Assembly (NCBI RefSeq): GCF_004118375.1
Contig: NZ_SDHX01000001.1
Coordinates: 2,855,693 to 2,919,692 of the forward strand
Length of the DNA: 64,000 nucleotides
DNA from: Oleiharenicola lentus
GTDB taxonomy: Bacteria > Verrucomicrobiota > Verrucomicrobiia > Opitutales > Opitutaceae
Direction: 5' to 3'
Below the pieces are notes generated by a model. The model ran no database searches. It was given only the letters and a program-made list of their open reading frames with translations, and was not told the origin of the DNA. Of this stretch, positions 9,285-16,429 are shown in pieces. The position numbers were made by a program, and so were the translations under genes. Position 1 is the stretch's first letter; every line of letters begins with the position of its first letter.

Positions 9285-9617
9285 TCAGGCGTTCCCGAGC
9301 ACGTGGTTGATCGCGAGAGAGAGCTTTGCCCAGCTTTGCTCCTCGGTCGCGAGCTGCTTCCGACCCGAGGTCGTCAGCGTGTAGAACTTGGCCTTCCGGT
9401 TGTTCTCCGAGACGCCCCACTCCGACTTGATCCAGCCCTGGTCCTCCAGCCGGTAGAGCGCCGGATAGAGGGAGCCCTGCTCCACCGTCAGCATCTCCTT
9501 CGACATTTGCTGGATCCGGAGCGAGATGCCGAAGCCGTGCATCGGTTCGTTCTGGAGCGATTTGAGGATGAGCAGGTCGAGGGTGCCCTGCAGGAGGTCG
9601 GCTTTGTTTTGCGGCAT
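9285..9617 (-). CDS. PadR-family transcriptional regulator
   Basis: A 110-residue winged-helix protein of the short PadR class. Hallmarks are LLQGTLDLLILKSL at the start, HGFGI in helix 2, the QGSLYPALYRLE recognition-helix region, the wing with RKAKFYTLT and a short C-terminal dimerisation helix. PadR proteins are usually ligand-sensitive repressors of a neighbouring transporter operon and of themselves. Here the gene leads two ADOP permease genes in the same direction. Its own promoter carries repeated TCTAGG half-sites overlapping a TTGACA box (9625-9668), which supports autoregulation of the whole unit. Confidence 0.92.
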   Translation of the reverse strand: MPQNKADLLQGTLDLLILKSLQNEPMHGFGISLRIQQMSKEMLTVEQGSLYPALYRLEDQGWIKSEWGVSENNRKAKFYTLTTSGRKQLATEEQSWAKLSLAINHVLGNA

Positions 9618-9624
9618 GGTCTTT

Positions 9625-9668
9625 CCTAGATTTTCTAGGAGAGAGCCCGTCCTCCCCTAGATTGTCAA
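9625..9668 (-). promoter_or_regulatory. PadR-operon promoter with TCTAGG operator half-sites
   Basis: On the minus strand TTGACA (9668-9663) is followed immediately by ATCTAGG, and about 25 nt further by the perfect palindrome CCTAGA AAA TCTAGG (9639-9625), which ends eight bases before the PadR ATG. AATCTAGG thus occurs twice as a direct repeat. TTGACA is a consensus -35 box; the -10 box is not clear. Repeated CTAG half-sites at this place fit a PadR operator, which is inference. Confidence 0.6.
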
Positions 9669-9713
9669 GGGGAGAGATGGAGAATCGTGAATTGCCGGAG
9701 CAATCGCACTACC

Positions 9714-9774
9714 GGTGGAGTCCGCGCTCCGCGCGGGCTGGTTCGGAAAACCTGCGCGGAGCGATGGTTCCACC
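9714..9774. repeat. Imperfect long hairpin between divergent transcription units
   Basis: GGTGGAGTCCGCGCTCCGCG (starting at 9714) and CGCGGAGCGATGGTTCCACC (ending at 9774) pair over about 24 positions with six mismatches. It lies between the PadR promoter and the end of the minus-strand secreted-protein gene at 9797. It could end that transcript or be another dispersed repeat; no T-run is present. Confidence 0.45.
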
Positions 9775-9796
9775 TCTTAGTGACTTGGAGGCCGAA

Positions 9797-10714
9797 TCAC
9801 TTCTCCGCCTTCTTCTCGACCGGCTTCTCCTCGACCCCGATCACCTTGAGGTCACCGAGGATCACCTCGCCGCCGGGCAGGTCGCGCACCTTGATGCGCT
9901 CGAGACCGTCGAGGTTGCGGCCGTAAACCTCCGCGCCGGCGACCGCGAGCGCCGGCAGCGCCTCGGTGAAATTGTTGCCCGGGGTGCGGATGCTCAGCCG
10001 CGTAACCCAGAGCAGCTTCGGCTTCTTCTCGCGCTTCATGAACTGGAAGTCGTAGGCCATCAGGACGACGAAGTACCGCTCCTCCGACAATTCCATGCGC
10101 ATGGTCTGCTCGGCGACACTGGCCATCATGTTCTTCTCCTCCTTCAGCAGGCTGCGCTTGTAGCCGAGCAGACGCGCGTTGCGCTCGATGGCTCCCTCCA
10201 CCCCGTCCGCCGCCAGGGCATTGTCGTTGATCGCCTGCTTCAATTCGGTCGTATCCACCTGCCCACCGCTCTCCATCTGGGACTGCGCATTGGCCATCGC
10301 GCTGTTGAGCGCCGCGAGGTTTTGATCCCGCTGAGGGTCCTCATAGATCTGCGTCGTGCCCCAATACACGCGGATAAGCGCTTGGGCGGCGGAAACATCG
10401 CGGGTGGGAAAGTAATTCTGCCGCGCCAGGTTGACGGCCAAGGTGCGGGTGATCTCCTCGTAGGTCATCCGTTCCTCGCTCCGGTCCCGCGTGCCCCCCT
10501 CGAGGTGAATGCCCTCCATGAAGACGTAGGTCTCGGGCACCGGCTTGCCCTTCTCGTCGAGCGGCCGGACATAGCCCGGAGCCGCGGTGGAGCAGATGGC
10601 GATGGCGTCATTCTTGCCGGCGAGCAGCGAGCCGGCTGGGAGCAGCAGACCGAGCAGGACGGAAACAAGCCGGCGATAGCAGACCGGAGCGGACAGAAGG
10701 AGAAAGGCGTTCAT
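9797..10714 (-). CDS. Secreted protein of unknown function
   Basis: A 305-residue protein that I do not recognise. Residues 1-32 form a signal peptide (hydrophobic VLLGLLLPAG, then SLLAG), so it is probably periplasmic or outer-membrane associated. The mature part is mostly helical and charged, with YVRPLDEKGKP near the start, an RVYWGTTQIYEDP segment, a stretch of small and Gln/Ser residues around 165-190, and a Lys/Glu-rich tail (EEKPVEKKAEK). No catalytic motif is evident. It is divergent from the AI-2E-family gene and not in an operon with its minus-strand neighbours. Confidence 0.7.
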   Translation of the reverse strand: MNAFLLLSAPVCYRRLVSVLLGLLLPAGSLLAGKNDAIAICSTAAPGYVRPLDEKGKPVPETYVFMEGIHLEGGTRDRSEERMTYEEITRTLAVNLARQNYFPTRDVSAAQALIRVYWGTTQIYEDPQRDQNLAALNSAMANAQSQMESGGQVDTTELKQAINDNALAADGVEGAIERNARLLGYKRSLLKEEKNMMASVAEQTMRMELSEERYFVVLMAYDFQFMKREKKPKLLWVTRLSIRTPGNNFTEALPALAVAGAEVYGRNLDGLERIKVRDLPGGEVILGDLKVIGVEEKPVEKKAEK

Positions 10715-10908
10715 GGGGAAACAAAGCGTATCGTGGGGAGGTTAATGCCTAATTAGACACCGGGCGATCGGAATACTTCCATGACCGGCCAAAGGACCGT
10801 TTGTTTTGCTTAAGACACAGGATGACCGGTCGCGCGGGAAGCCGGAATCCTGCGCATCGGTTGCGCTGCATGCTTGCCTGCGCGGAGCCCGGCCGTTTCC
10901 CTCCCGCC

Positions 10909-12048
10909 ATGGCCGAAGCTGACACCTCGCTGCTCTCCCCTGCCCAACGCAAGCTGGTGGGCTTCGCCCTCGCCTTCGGCGCCGTGGTGGCGATTTTCGG
11001 GCTGTTGGGCCTGGTCATCGTCATGCTGGGCCGGTTCCTCGGGGAGTTTTCGGGCGTCATCTGGCCCATCGCCACCGCCGGCATCCTCGCCCTGATCCTC
11101 CGTCCGGTGGTGACCCTGTTTCAGCTCCGCCTGAAGCTCCGGCGCCTGAGTGCGGTCATCTTGCTGTATGCCCTCTTTGTGCTCGCCGTTTGCGGCGTGC
11201 TGCTGGCCTTCGCCCCGGCGGTGATCTCACAGGTCGTGGACTTCATCGCCTACCTGCCGGTGCTCTGGCAGAATACGCTGAAATGGGGTGAACAGCATTT
11301 CCCCGAGTGGCTGCAGATCGCCCGCCGTTACCTGGAAAACCCGGCCATCAAGGGCATGCTCGACACCCTCACCCAGCAGGCGCAGGACCTCTTCGCGCAG
11401 TTCGCCCCGTCGCTCAAGCAGGCGGGCGCGGGCATCTTCGGCTTCTTCGGCCTGGTGGCTTCGCTCGCCATCATCCCCGTCTATCTCTTCTTTTTCCTGC
11501 TGTCGGGGACCAACGACCCGGTCAAGCAGCTGCCCGAGCACCTGACCTTCCTCAAACCGGCCCAGCGCGAGGACGTGCTGTTCCTGATCCGGGAGTTCCT
11601 CGGCATCATCGTGGCTTTCTTCCGCGGCCAGATCCTGATCGGGCTGATCATGGGCGTGTTGCTGGCCATCGGGTTCTCCTTCGGCGGCCTGCGCTTCGGC
11701 CTCGCGCTGGGTCTGCTTGTCGGCCTCCTCAACATCGTGCCCTACCTCGGGTCCATCCTCGGCCTCAGCGTGGTGATTCCGCTCGCGCTCCTGCAACAGG
11801 ACGGCGGTCTCGGTTTGGTGGCGGTCTGCCTCGGTGTCTTCGTTGCCGTGCAGCTCCTCGAGGGCTGGCTGCTGACGCCCCGCATCATGGGCCAGCAGAC
11901 CGGCCTGCATCCGGTGGCCATCATCTTCGCCGTATTCTTCTGGGGTCACGCCTTCGGCGGCGTGCTCGGCATGCTGCTGGCCGTGCCGCTCACCGCGTTC
12001 TTCGTGACCGCCTGGCGCCTGGCCCGGAAGAAGTATTTCGCCGACTGA
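10909..12048 (+). CDS. AI-2E transporter family (PerM/TqsA-like) membrane protein
   Basis: A 379-residue polytopic membrane protein of the AI-2E exporter family. It has the family layout: a helix pair near the N-terminus (LVGFALAFGAVVAIFG), a second pair around residues 75-105, a soluble middle segment, and a C-terminal block containing GLLNIVPYLGSILG, the family's most conserved region. The ATG at 10909 is chosen because the upstream extension to a TTG at 10801 is Arg/Cys rich and unlike the family. Members export autoinducer-2 or ions, or act as sodium/proton antiporters; which applies here is unknown. Confidence 0.87.
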   Translation: MAEADTSLLSPAQRKLVGFALAFGAVVAIFGLLGLVIVMLGRFLGEFSGVIWPIATAGILALILRPVVTLFQLRLKLRRLSAVILLYALFVLAVCGVLLAFAPAVISQVVDFIAYLPVLWQNTLKWGEQHFPEWLQIARRYLENPAIKGMLDTLTQQAQDLFAQFAPSLKQAGAGIFGFFGLVASLAIIPVYLFFFLLSGTNDPVKQLPEHLTFLKPAQREDVLFLIREFLGIIVAFFRGQILIGLIMGVLLAIGFSFGGLRFGLALGLLVGLLNIVPYLGSILGLSVVIPLALLQQDGGLGLVAVCLGVFVAVQLLEGWLLTPRIMGQQTGLHPVAIIFAVFFWGHAFGGVLGMLLAVPLTAFFVTAWRLARKKYFAD

Positions 12049-12097
12049 GCGAACTCCCGGGCCGGTTGCCTGTCGGAGACCAAGCACACCCCGTCCC

Positions 12098-12463
12098 ATG
12101 AAACGCCTGTTCCTCCCCGTTTGCTGCGCGGCCGTGGCCGCTTCCGCCGCCGAGTTGAAACACCCCGCCGAGATCGCCCGCGCGTGGGACCGGACCGTCG
12201 AGGAGGCGAAACAGCCCGTCGTCTCCTCCACCCTTTCCGGCCAGACGATCAACCCCCCGAAGCTCGCCGAGGCTCCGCCTGTTTTCTTCAGCACCACCCA
12301 GCCCCCGGCCCTTTCTCCGGCCCAGCCGGGCCCCCGTTACGATGCACCCGGCCTCCCGCGCCAGCGCAAGCTGCCCCATGACCGTCCGGCCGGCGCGAAG
12401 CCGTGGGAATACCGCGGCGAAACCTACTGGCTGATCCCGCTGGCACCGGGCATCGAGCGCTAA
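12098..12463 (+). CDS. Small proline-rich exported protein
   Basis: A 121-residue protein with a signal peptide of about 18 residues (MKRLFLPVCCAAVAASA). The mature part is rich in Pro and Gln (TTQPPALSPAQPGP) and ends with an aromatic segment (WEYRGETYWLIPLAPG). It follows the AI-2E-family gene by 49 bp in the same direction and may share its transcript. I do not recognise the family and see no catalytic residues. Confidence 0.6.
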   Translation: MKRLFLPVCCAAVAASAAELKHPAEIARAWDRTVEEAKQPVVSSTLSGQTINPPKLAEAPPVFFSTTQPPALSPAQPGPRYDAPGLPRQRKLPHDRPAGAKPWEYRGETYWLIPLAPGIER

Positions 12464-12527
12464 AGCGGTTTCAAAGGAGGTCGCCGCGCTTGAGTTCCGC
12501 GAACGCGGAACGAAAGCGTGGTCAGGG

Positions 12528-12565
12528 CGCGTGACTCCTGACGCACCGCTGTCAGGAGTCACGCG
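12528..12565. repeat. Perfect 15-bp inverted repeat upstream of the MBL-fold gene
   Basis: CGCGTGACTCCTGAC (12528-12542), loop GCACCGCT, GTCAGGAGTCACGCG (12551-12565). A smaller hairpin GTTCCGCG AA CGCGGAAC lies just before it at 12494-12511. The long stem covers the GTG from which a longer reading frame could start, which argues that translation starts downstream at 12609. Confidence 0.7.
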
Positions 12566-12608
12566 ACCCGACTTTGACTTCGCCGTCCTCCGCGCGCTTG
12601 CTGGAGTC

Positions 12609-13592
12609 ATGCCTTGGGACGTGCGCCAACAGAACGGACTCCACCTGCCGCAGATCGGCTGGTGGCTCGACGCGCAGAAGGCCCAGCACCGCTCCTTCAT
12701 CTCCCACGCCCACTCCGACCACATCGGCGCCCACCGTGAGATCGTGGCCACGTGCGCGACCGCCAGCCTCATGCGGCTGCGCCTGTCCGGCAAACGCCAG
12801 GAAACCATCCTCGACTACGGCCAGCCGTGGGTGGCGGACTTCGGCTGTGAATTCCGCCTTCACCCGGCCGGCCACATCTTCGGCTCCGCGATGCTCGAAG
12901 CACGCAGCGAGCACGGCACGTTGCTCTACACGGGGGATTTCAAGCTCCGCCCCAGTCTCGCCGCCGAGCCCTGCCAGCCCGTGGTCGCCGACGTGGTGAT
13001 CATGGAGACCACCTTCGGGCTGCCGAAATATGACTTCCCACCCGACGCGCAGATCGAGGCCGACATCGTCGCCTTCTGCCGGCAGGCACTCGAGGACAAT
13101 GTCGCCCCCGTGCTCTACGCCTATGGCCTCGGCAAGACGCAGGAGCTGCTGCAGATCGTCGGCCGGGCCGGGTTGCCCGTGATGATCCACCCGCACGGTT
13201 ATCGCATGACGCAGCGCTACACCGAGCTTGGCATGAAGCTCCCCCGCTACGCCCAGCTCGACCCCCACCACTACGCCGGGTACGTCATCATCGCCCCGCC
13301 CATGACCGGCGCCACTGAGCCCATGACGTGGATCAACCCCAAGCGCACCGCCATCGCCTCCGGCTGGGCCCTCGACAGCAGCGCGAAATACCAGTTCGGC
13401 TGCGATGCGGCCTTCCCGCTCTCCGACCACGCCGACTACCCCGATCTGCTGGCCTTCGTCGAGCGCGTGCAGCCGAAGGTCGTCTATACCGTGCACGGCT
13501 TCGCCAAGGAGTTCGCCGCCACCCTGCGCGCGCGCGGTATCGAAGCCTGGGCGCTCGGCCAGCAAAACCAGCTGGACCTCGGCCTCGTGTGA
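12609..13592 (+). CDS. MBL-fold exonuclease, ligase-associated type
   Basis: A 327-residue metallo-beta-lactamase/beta-CASP-type nuclease. The zinc motif HAHSDHIG lies near residue 38, followed by HPAGHIFGSAM and YTGDF in the usual order and by the C-terminal LSDHADYPDL and VHGFAKEFA histidines. This pattern matches the ligase-associated DNA exonuclease family (COG1236-like), which normally sits beside an ATP-dependent DNA ligase and an Lhr-like helicase; neither is next to it here. The ATG at 12609 gives the usual short N-terminus, whereas a GTG at 12531 would place the first codons in a perfect hairpin. Expected role: metal-dependent end processing in DNA repair. Confidence 0.85.
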   Translation: MPWDVRQQNGLHLPQIGWWLDAQKAQHRSFISHAHSDHIGAHREIVATCATASLMRLRLSGKRQETILDYGQPWVADFGCEFRLHPAGHIFGSAMLEARSEHGTLLYTGDFKLRPSLAAEPCQPVVADVVIMETTFGLPKYDFPPDAQIEADIVAFCRQALEDNVAPVLYAYGLGKTQELLQIVGRAGLPVMIHPHGYRMTQRYTELGMKLPRYAQLDPHHYAGYVIIAPPMTGATEPMTWINPKRTAIASGWALDSSAKYQFGCDAAFPLSDHADYPDLLAFVERVQPKVVYTVHGFAKEFAATLRARGIEAWALGQQNQLDLGLV

Positions 13593-13619
13593 CCAGAGGC
13601 CCCTAGCTTTTAGGTTTTT

Positions 13620-13700
13620 GTCATCGCGAGGCCCGCATCGCGGGCCGTGGCGATCCAGCTGGATTGCTTCGTCTCCCGCGGACGCGGGATCCTCGCCATG
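13620..13700. repeat. Inverted copy of the CGAAGCAATCCAGCTGG repeat
   Basis: Read on the minus strand this gives CATGGCGAGG, CGAAGCAATCCAGCTGGATC and GCCTCGCGATGAC, matching 1328-1401 over its whole length apart from two short variable arms, each of which is a local palindrome (CCCGCGTCCGCGGG; GGCCCGCGATGCGGGCC). The arms differ between copies while the core and ends are conserved, which suggests selection on structure. Confidence 0.75.
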
Positions 13701-13730
13701 CCAGTCTGAAGCTAGAGCAGTTTAAATTGT

Positions 13731-13812
13731 GGTGTAGCCGCTATGTAGCGCAGCGACAAAGAGGTCTTCCCCCTGACCACGCATTCGCCTGTAGCTTACA
13801 GCGCGGCTACAA
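13731..13812. repeat. TGTAGCCGC ... GCGGCTACA inverted repeat
   Basis: TGTAGCCGCT (13733-13742) and GCGCGGCTACA (13801-13811) face each other across about 58 nt. Each is followed inward by a second GTAG (13745) or a GTAGC (13791). This looks like two degenerate GTAG-headed palindromes in opposite orientation. No reading frame of note covers it. Confidence 0.5.
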
Positions 13813-13880
13813 CTCTTATAAGTGTGCCATAAGGGGTGTCTGATGGCGTGGAGCCGGCGCCCCCCCGGCCCTGTCCAAAC

Positions 13881-13905
13881 GGGCGCGCCCAAGGCGCGCC
13901 CCTAC
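13881..13905 (-). repeat. GTAG-headed REP palindrome, GGGCGCGCC stem
   Basis: On the minus strand GTAG is followed by GGGCGCGCC, TTG and GGCGCGCCC: a perfect 9-bp stem with a 3-nt centre. The head is the same as in the elements at 222 and 1238, but the stem is different. The rest of 13593-13958, a gap of about 366 bp, holds only this and the two repeats listed just before it. Confidence 0.65.
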
Positions 13906-13958
13906 AAATCCCCTTCCCTTCTTCGTTCCGTGTTTTCCGTGTATTCCGTGGGCAACAT

Positions 13959-14849
13959 TCAGCCCTCGCCCTTCAGAATCGCTCCGAAGCCCGTCCGAAA
14001 GTCGGAATGCAGCGGCCTCCAGCCAAGCACCTGCTGAATCTTCGCACTGGAAATGATCCGGTCCGGCATCGGCGCACCGCCTCGGCGGGCGGTCGTCGTG
14101 CCGTCGAAGGCCGGGACCGGACGCCCGAGCTGCGTGCACAACCACGCGACCACTTCCGCGCGCGTCGCAGGTGCGGTGTCGGCCACGTTGAAAATCTCCG
14201 TGCCCACGCTCTCCGGCGCGCTCAGGCACGCGATGATCGCGGCCACGATGTCGTCGCGGTGCGCGAGGTTGAGGCGATGCTCGCCCGAGCCGTTGAGGGT
14301 CTCCGTGCCCGTGCGCAGCTGGTCGAGCAGATGATGCCGCCCCGGACCATAGATGCCCGCCAGCCGCAAAATGAAATGCCGCTGTATCGCCGTGGTTGGT
14401 GCCGTCTTCAGCAACACCTCGGATTCGCTGATGGTGCGGCCGTTCGGCGTCGCGCCCGGTGCCCAGGCGGTTTCGTCCACGACCGCGCCGTCGCCCTGCG
14501 GATAGACCGACGTGCTGCTCGTATAGACCATCGTGCCAACGGGCCCGTTCTTCGTCGCCCAGCTCACGATGGACTGCATGCCCACGACATAGGACTGCCA
14601 ATACTGGTCCGGTCCGCCCGAACTCACGCAGTTCACGACAAAATCCGGCGCCGGGGCGATCTGCGCGTGCCACTGAAGCGAACCCAGCTCGGCGACCACG
14701 ACCTGCGACAACCCCGTGGCCCGTAGCGCCGCGGCTTTCTCTGGGTTCCGCGTCAACGCCTCCACCCGCGCCCCCGCCGCCAACGCCGCCTTGGCCACAG
14801 CCGAGCCGACGTAACCGCAGCCGAGGATCACGAGACGTTTGCCTGCCAT
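13959..14849 (-). CDS. NAD-dependent epimerase/dehydratase-like protein
   Basis: A 296-residue extended short-chain dehydrogenase. The N-terminal nucleotide-binding motif VILGCGYVGSAVAK is present, but the catalytic YxxxK is replaced: YTSSTSVYPQGDG is conserved while the expected Lys four residues after Tyr is absent, as in atypical SDRs of the YeeZ type. RLAGIYGPGR and the C-terminal FNVADTAPATRAEV are typical of this group. The start at 14849 (MAGKRLVILG) is preferred to in-frame ATGs at 14858 and 14894, because those add residues from repeat DNA. It is probably a cytosolic NAD(P)-binding protein; the substrate is unknown. Confidence 0.82.
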   Translation of the reverse strand: MAGKRLVILGCGYVGSAVAKAALAAGARVEALTRNPEKAAALRATGLSQVVVAELGSLQWHAQIAPAPDFVVNCVSSGGPDQYWQSYVVGMQSIVSWATKNGPVGTMVYTSSTSVYPQGDGAVVDETAWAPGATPNGRTISESEVLLKTAPTTAIQRHFILRLAGIYGPGRHHLLDQLRTGTETLNGSGEHRLNLAHRDDIVAAIIACLSAPESVGTEIFNVADTAPATRAEVVAWLCTQLGRPVPAFDGTTTARRGGAPMPDRIISSAKIQQVLGWRPLHSDFRTGFGAILKGEG

Positions 14850-14862
14850 GGAAATCATGGCG

Positions 14863-15020
14863 GGAAGTAACAAGGTGGAAGTAACAAGTATCAAGAAGAG
14901 ATGCCCGATCTGCGCTGATGTCCGCGGCCAGCCTGTTTCCGTTCCTGATACTGGTCACCTGATCCCAGTTACTTCTCCTCCCTCCTCTTGCTACTTGTTA
15001 CCTGATACTTGATACTTCTC
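14863..15020. repeat. TTACTTG/GATACTT-type repeats flanking a gene gap
   Basis: GGAAGTAACAAGGTGGAAGTAACAAG-type text (14863-14897) faces GATCCCAGTTACTTC and CTTGTTACCTGATACTTG text (14943-15020). The two blocks are roughly inverted copies, lie between the divergent epimerase and DJ-1 genes, and resemble 6553-6590. They would carry both genes' leaders. Confidence 0.55.
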
Positions 15021-15023
15021 CCT

Positions 15024-15563
15024 ATGCCCACCGTGCTTGTCCCGCTTGCGGAAGGTTTCGAGGAAATCGAGGCCTTTGCTCCCGTTGACCTTCTGCGCCG
15101 CGCCGGCGTCGAGGTCACCACCGCCGCTCTCGCCGAGGGCATCCACGTCACCGGACGCAGCGGCATCACCGCCCACGCCGACACCACGCTGGCCGCCGTC
15201 CTCGGCCGCGACTTCGACCTGGTCTTCCTGCCCGGCGGCACGGGCGTGAAGCACCTGCGCGCCGACCCGCGCGTGCGCGACCTCGTGCTGAAACAACACG
15301 CCGCCGGCCGCTGGCTCGCCGCCATCTGCGCCGCGCCCGCCGTGCTGCACGACTGCGGCCTGCTGGCCGGACGCCGCTACACCGCCCATTTCTCCGTGGC
15401 CACCGAACTCCCCGCCATCCTCGCCCACGAGAAGGTCATCACCGACGGCAAAATCACGACCTCCCGCGGCGCCGGCACAGCCGTGGATTTCGGCCTGCAT
15501 CTGGTGGCATTGCTTACTAGCCCCGAGAAAGCTGCCGATATAAGCAAAGCCATTTGCTTCTAA
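15024..15563 (+). CDS. DJ-1/PfpI family protein (YajL/ThiJ type)
   Basis: A 179-residue cytosolic protein of the DJ-1 superfamily. EGFEEIEA near residue 11 contains the conserved Glu that hydrogen-bonds the nucleophile, LPGG lies before the elbow, and the nucleophilic Cys is in AAICAAPAVL near residue 101, followed by TSRGAGTAVDF. This is the typical length and layout of the DJ-1/YajL subfamily, implicated in deglycation or repair of glyoxal-damaged molecules and oxidative stress; the exact activity is debated. The ATG at 15024 gives the standard start MPTVLVPLAEG. The C-terminal SPEKAADISKAI helix is complete. Confidence 0.9.
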   Translation: MPTVLVPLAEGFEEIEAFAPVDLLRRAGVEVTTAALAEGIHVTGRSGITAHADTTLAAVLGRDFDLVFLPGGTGVKHLRADPRVRDLVLKQHAAGRWLAAICAAPAVLHDCGLLAGRRYTAHFSVATELPAILAHEKVITDGKITTSRGAGTAVDFGLHLVALLTSPEKAADISKAICF

Positions 15564-15870
15564 GGCTTTGCGTTAAAACGGCATTGCTACCCCCGAGGGG
15601 TTGCTGTTGGCTGCGCACGGCCCGCAAAGGCCTCCGTTTGGACCTACCCCGCCAACGCGCACCCCGGGTCACCTTCTGCCCTAGGAAGTGATGCGGCGAA
15701 GCTGTCCCGAAGCTACCTAATGCATCCGAAAAAGATTTTCTCGGCTGACTCAACAAGCCCTCGCCCACCCTACCCTCGGACCAGAGTTGATTTTCGGTTA
15801 CATTCTCTCGCTCAAACATACCCACATTTGATTGAGCCACCGACAGTGCCATAAATAACCTTGGCCGAAA
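15564..15870. other. Gap of about 307 bp with no supported gene
   Basis: I see no convincing gene. GTTGGC and GCCAAC form an inverted pair near 15607-15657, and AT content rises clearly towards 15870. A minus-strand reading frame of 111 codons crosses it but has no recognisable features. The composition change continues into the following small gene. Confidence 0.4.
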
Positions 15871-16284
15871 ATGCCCCTCTTTCGCGCACTACGTGAGGCT
15901 GAAATCAAAGCCGGAAATATCCTCCTTCCGAAGAGCCAAGCGCCGTTTTTAGCACATCCCCGTCTACCGCTCGTCCTCCCGTTCACGCTGGGCGAGCTGG
16001 AAGAACACGCTGTTCGAGAGCATCAATGGAATAGCAAATATCCAACCCGCGGGATATCATGCACCAGCGAGTGGTCAGTTGCGCAGCGATACGCCAGCAC
16101 ATCGAAAGTAATTGTCACGATTAGCGAAGAGTTGTGCGAGGCTCACGGCATTCGTCGTTACCGAGTTCGCGATCACGTTCCGTTGCAGCTTATCGAGCAC
16201 CCTGAAGATGAAGAGATCATCTTGGTTTCTGGCGTCGACGGTCCACTCCCGGCTGACATCATCACCGCCGTCGCACGCGTATGA
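15871..16284 (+). CDS. Small protein with ADP-ribosyltransferase-like layout
   Basis: A 137-residue protein, not firmly identified. It starts MPLFRALREAEI, has a central RGISCTSEWSVAQRYA segment followed by a strand KVIVTIS, and a late HPEDEEIILVSG. An early Arg, a central S/T-x-S before a helix, and a late Glu-rich strand is the R-S-E order of ADP-ribosyltransferase folds, so a mono-ADP-ribosyltransferase or related NAD-binding role is possible. The evidence is motif order only. The gene sits in DNA of about 50-55% GC, well below its neighbours, with repeats downstream, which suggests acquisition. No antitoxin or immunity gene is obvious beside it. Confidence 0.5.
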   Translation: MPLFRALREAEIKAGNILLPKSQAPFLAHPRLPLVLPFTLGELEEHAVREHQWNSKYPTRGISCTSEWSVAQRYASTSKVIVTISEELCEAHGIRRYRVRDHVPLQLIEHPEDEEIILVSGVDGPLPADIITAVARV

Positions 16285-16349
16285 AAAAAGAAGCCAACGA
16301 AGGCCAGAGCCAACGCTAGAATCCCACGGGCTTGTAGCTACTCTTCTCT

Positions 16350-16423
16350 CCTTTTGCGCTTCTTGTGCTTTTTGTGGCCAATCCCCTCGGCGATCCGTGT
16401 CCATCCGTGAAATCCGTGGCTAA
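16350..16423 (+). repeat. CTTTTTGTGGCCA repeat plus ATCCGTG triplet repeat
   Basis: CTTTTGCGCTTCTTGTGC then TTTTTGTGGCCA (to 16380) is followed by ATCCGTGTCCATCCGTG and AATCCGTGGCTAA, ending six bases before the asnB start. The first part recurs inverted at 18346-18379 and direct at 18471-18506, so asnB is bracketed by copies. Confidence 0.65.
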
Positions 16424-16429
16424 CCCACC

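Noticed and set aside
15600-15660. Possible integron attC-like pair GTTGGC / GCCAAC
   Set aside because: attC sites have the AAC side first and the GTT side last with a defined inner pair; here the order is reversed and no integrase or cassette series is seen.
15517-15852. 111-codon minus-strand frame in the gap after the DJ-1 gene
   Set aside because: No domain or ribosome site, and it partly overlaps the end of the DJ-1 gene; judged a chance frame.
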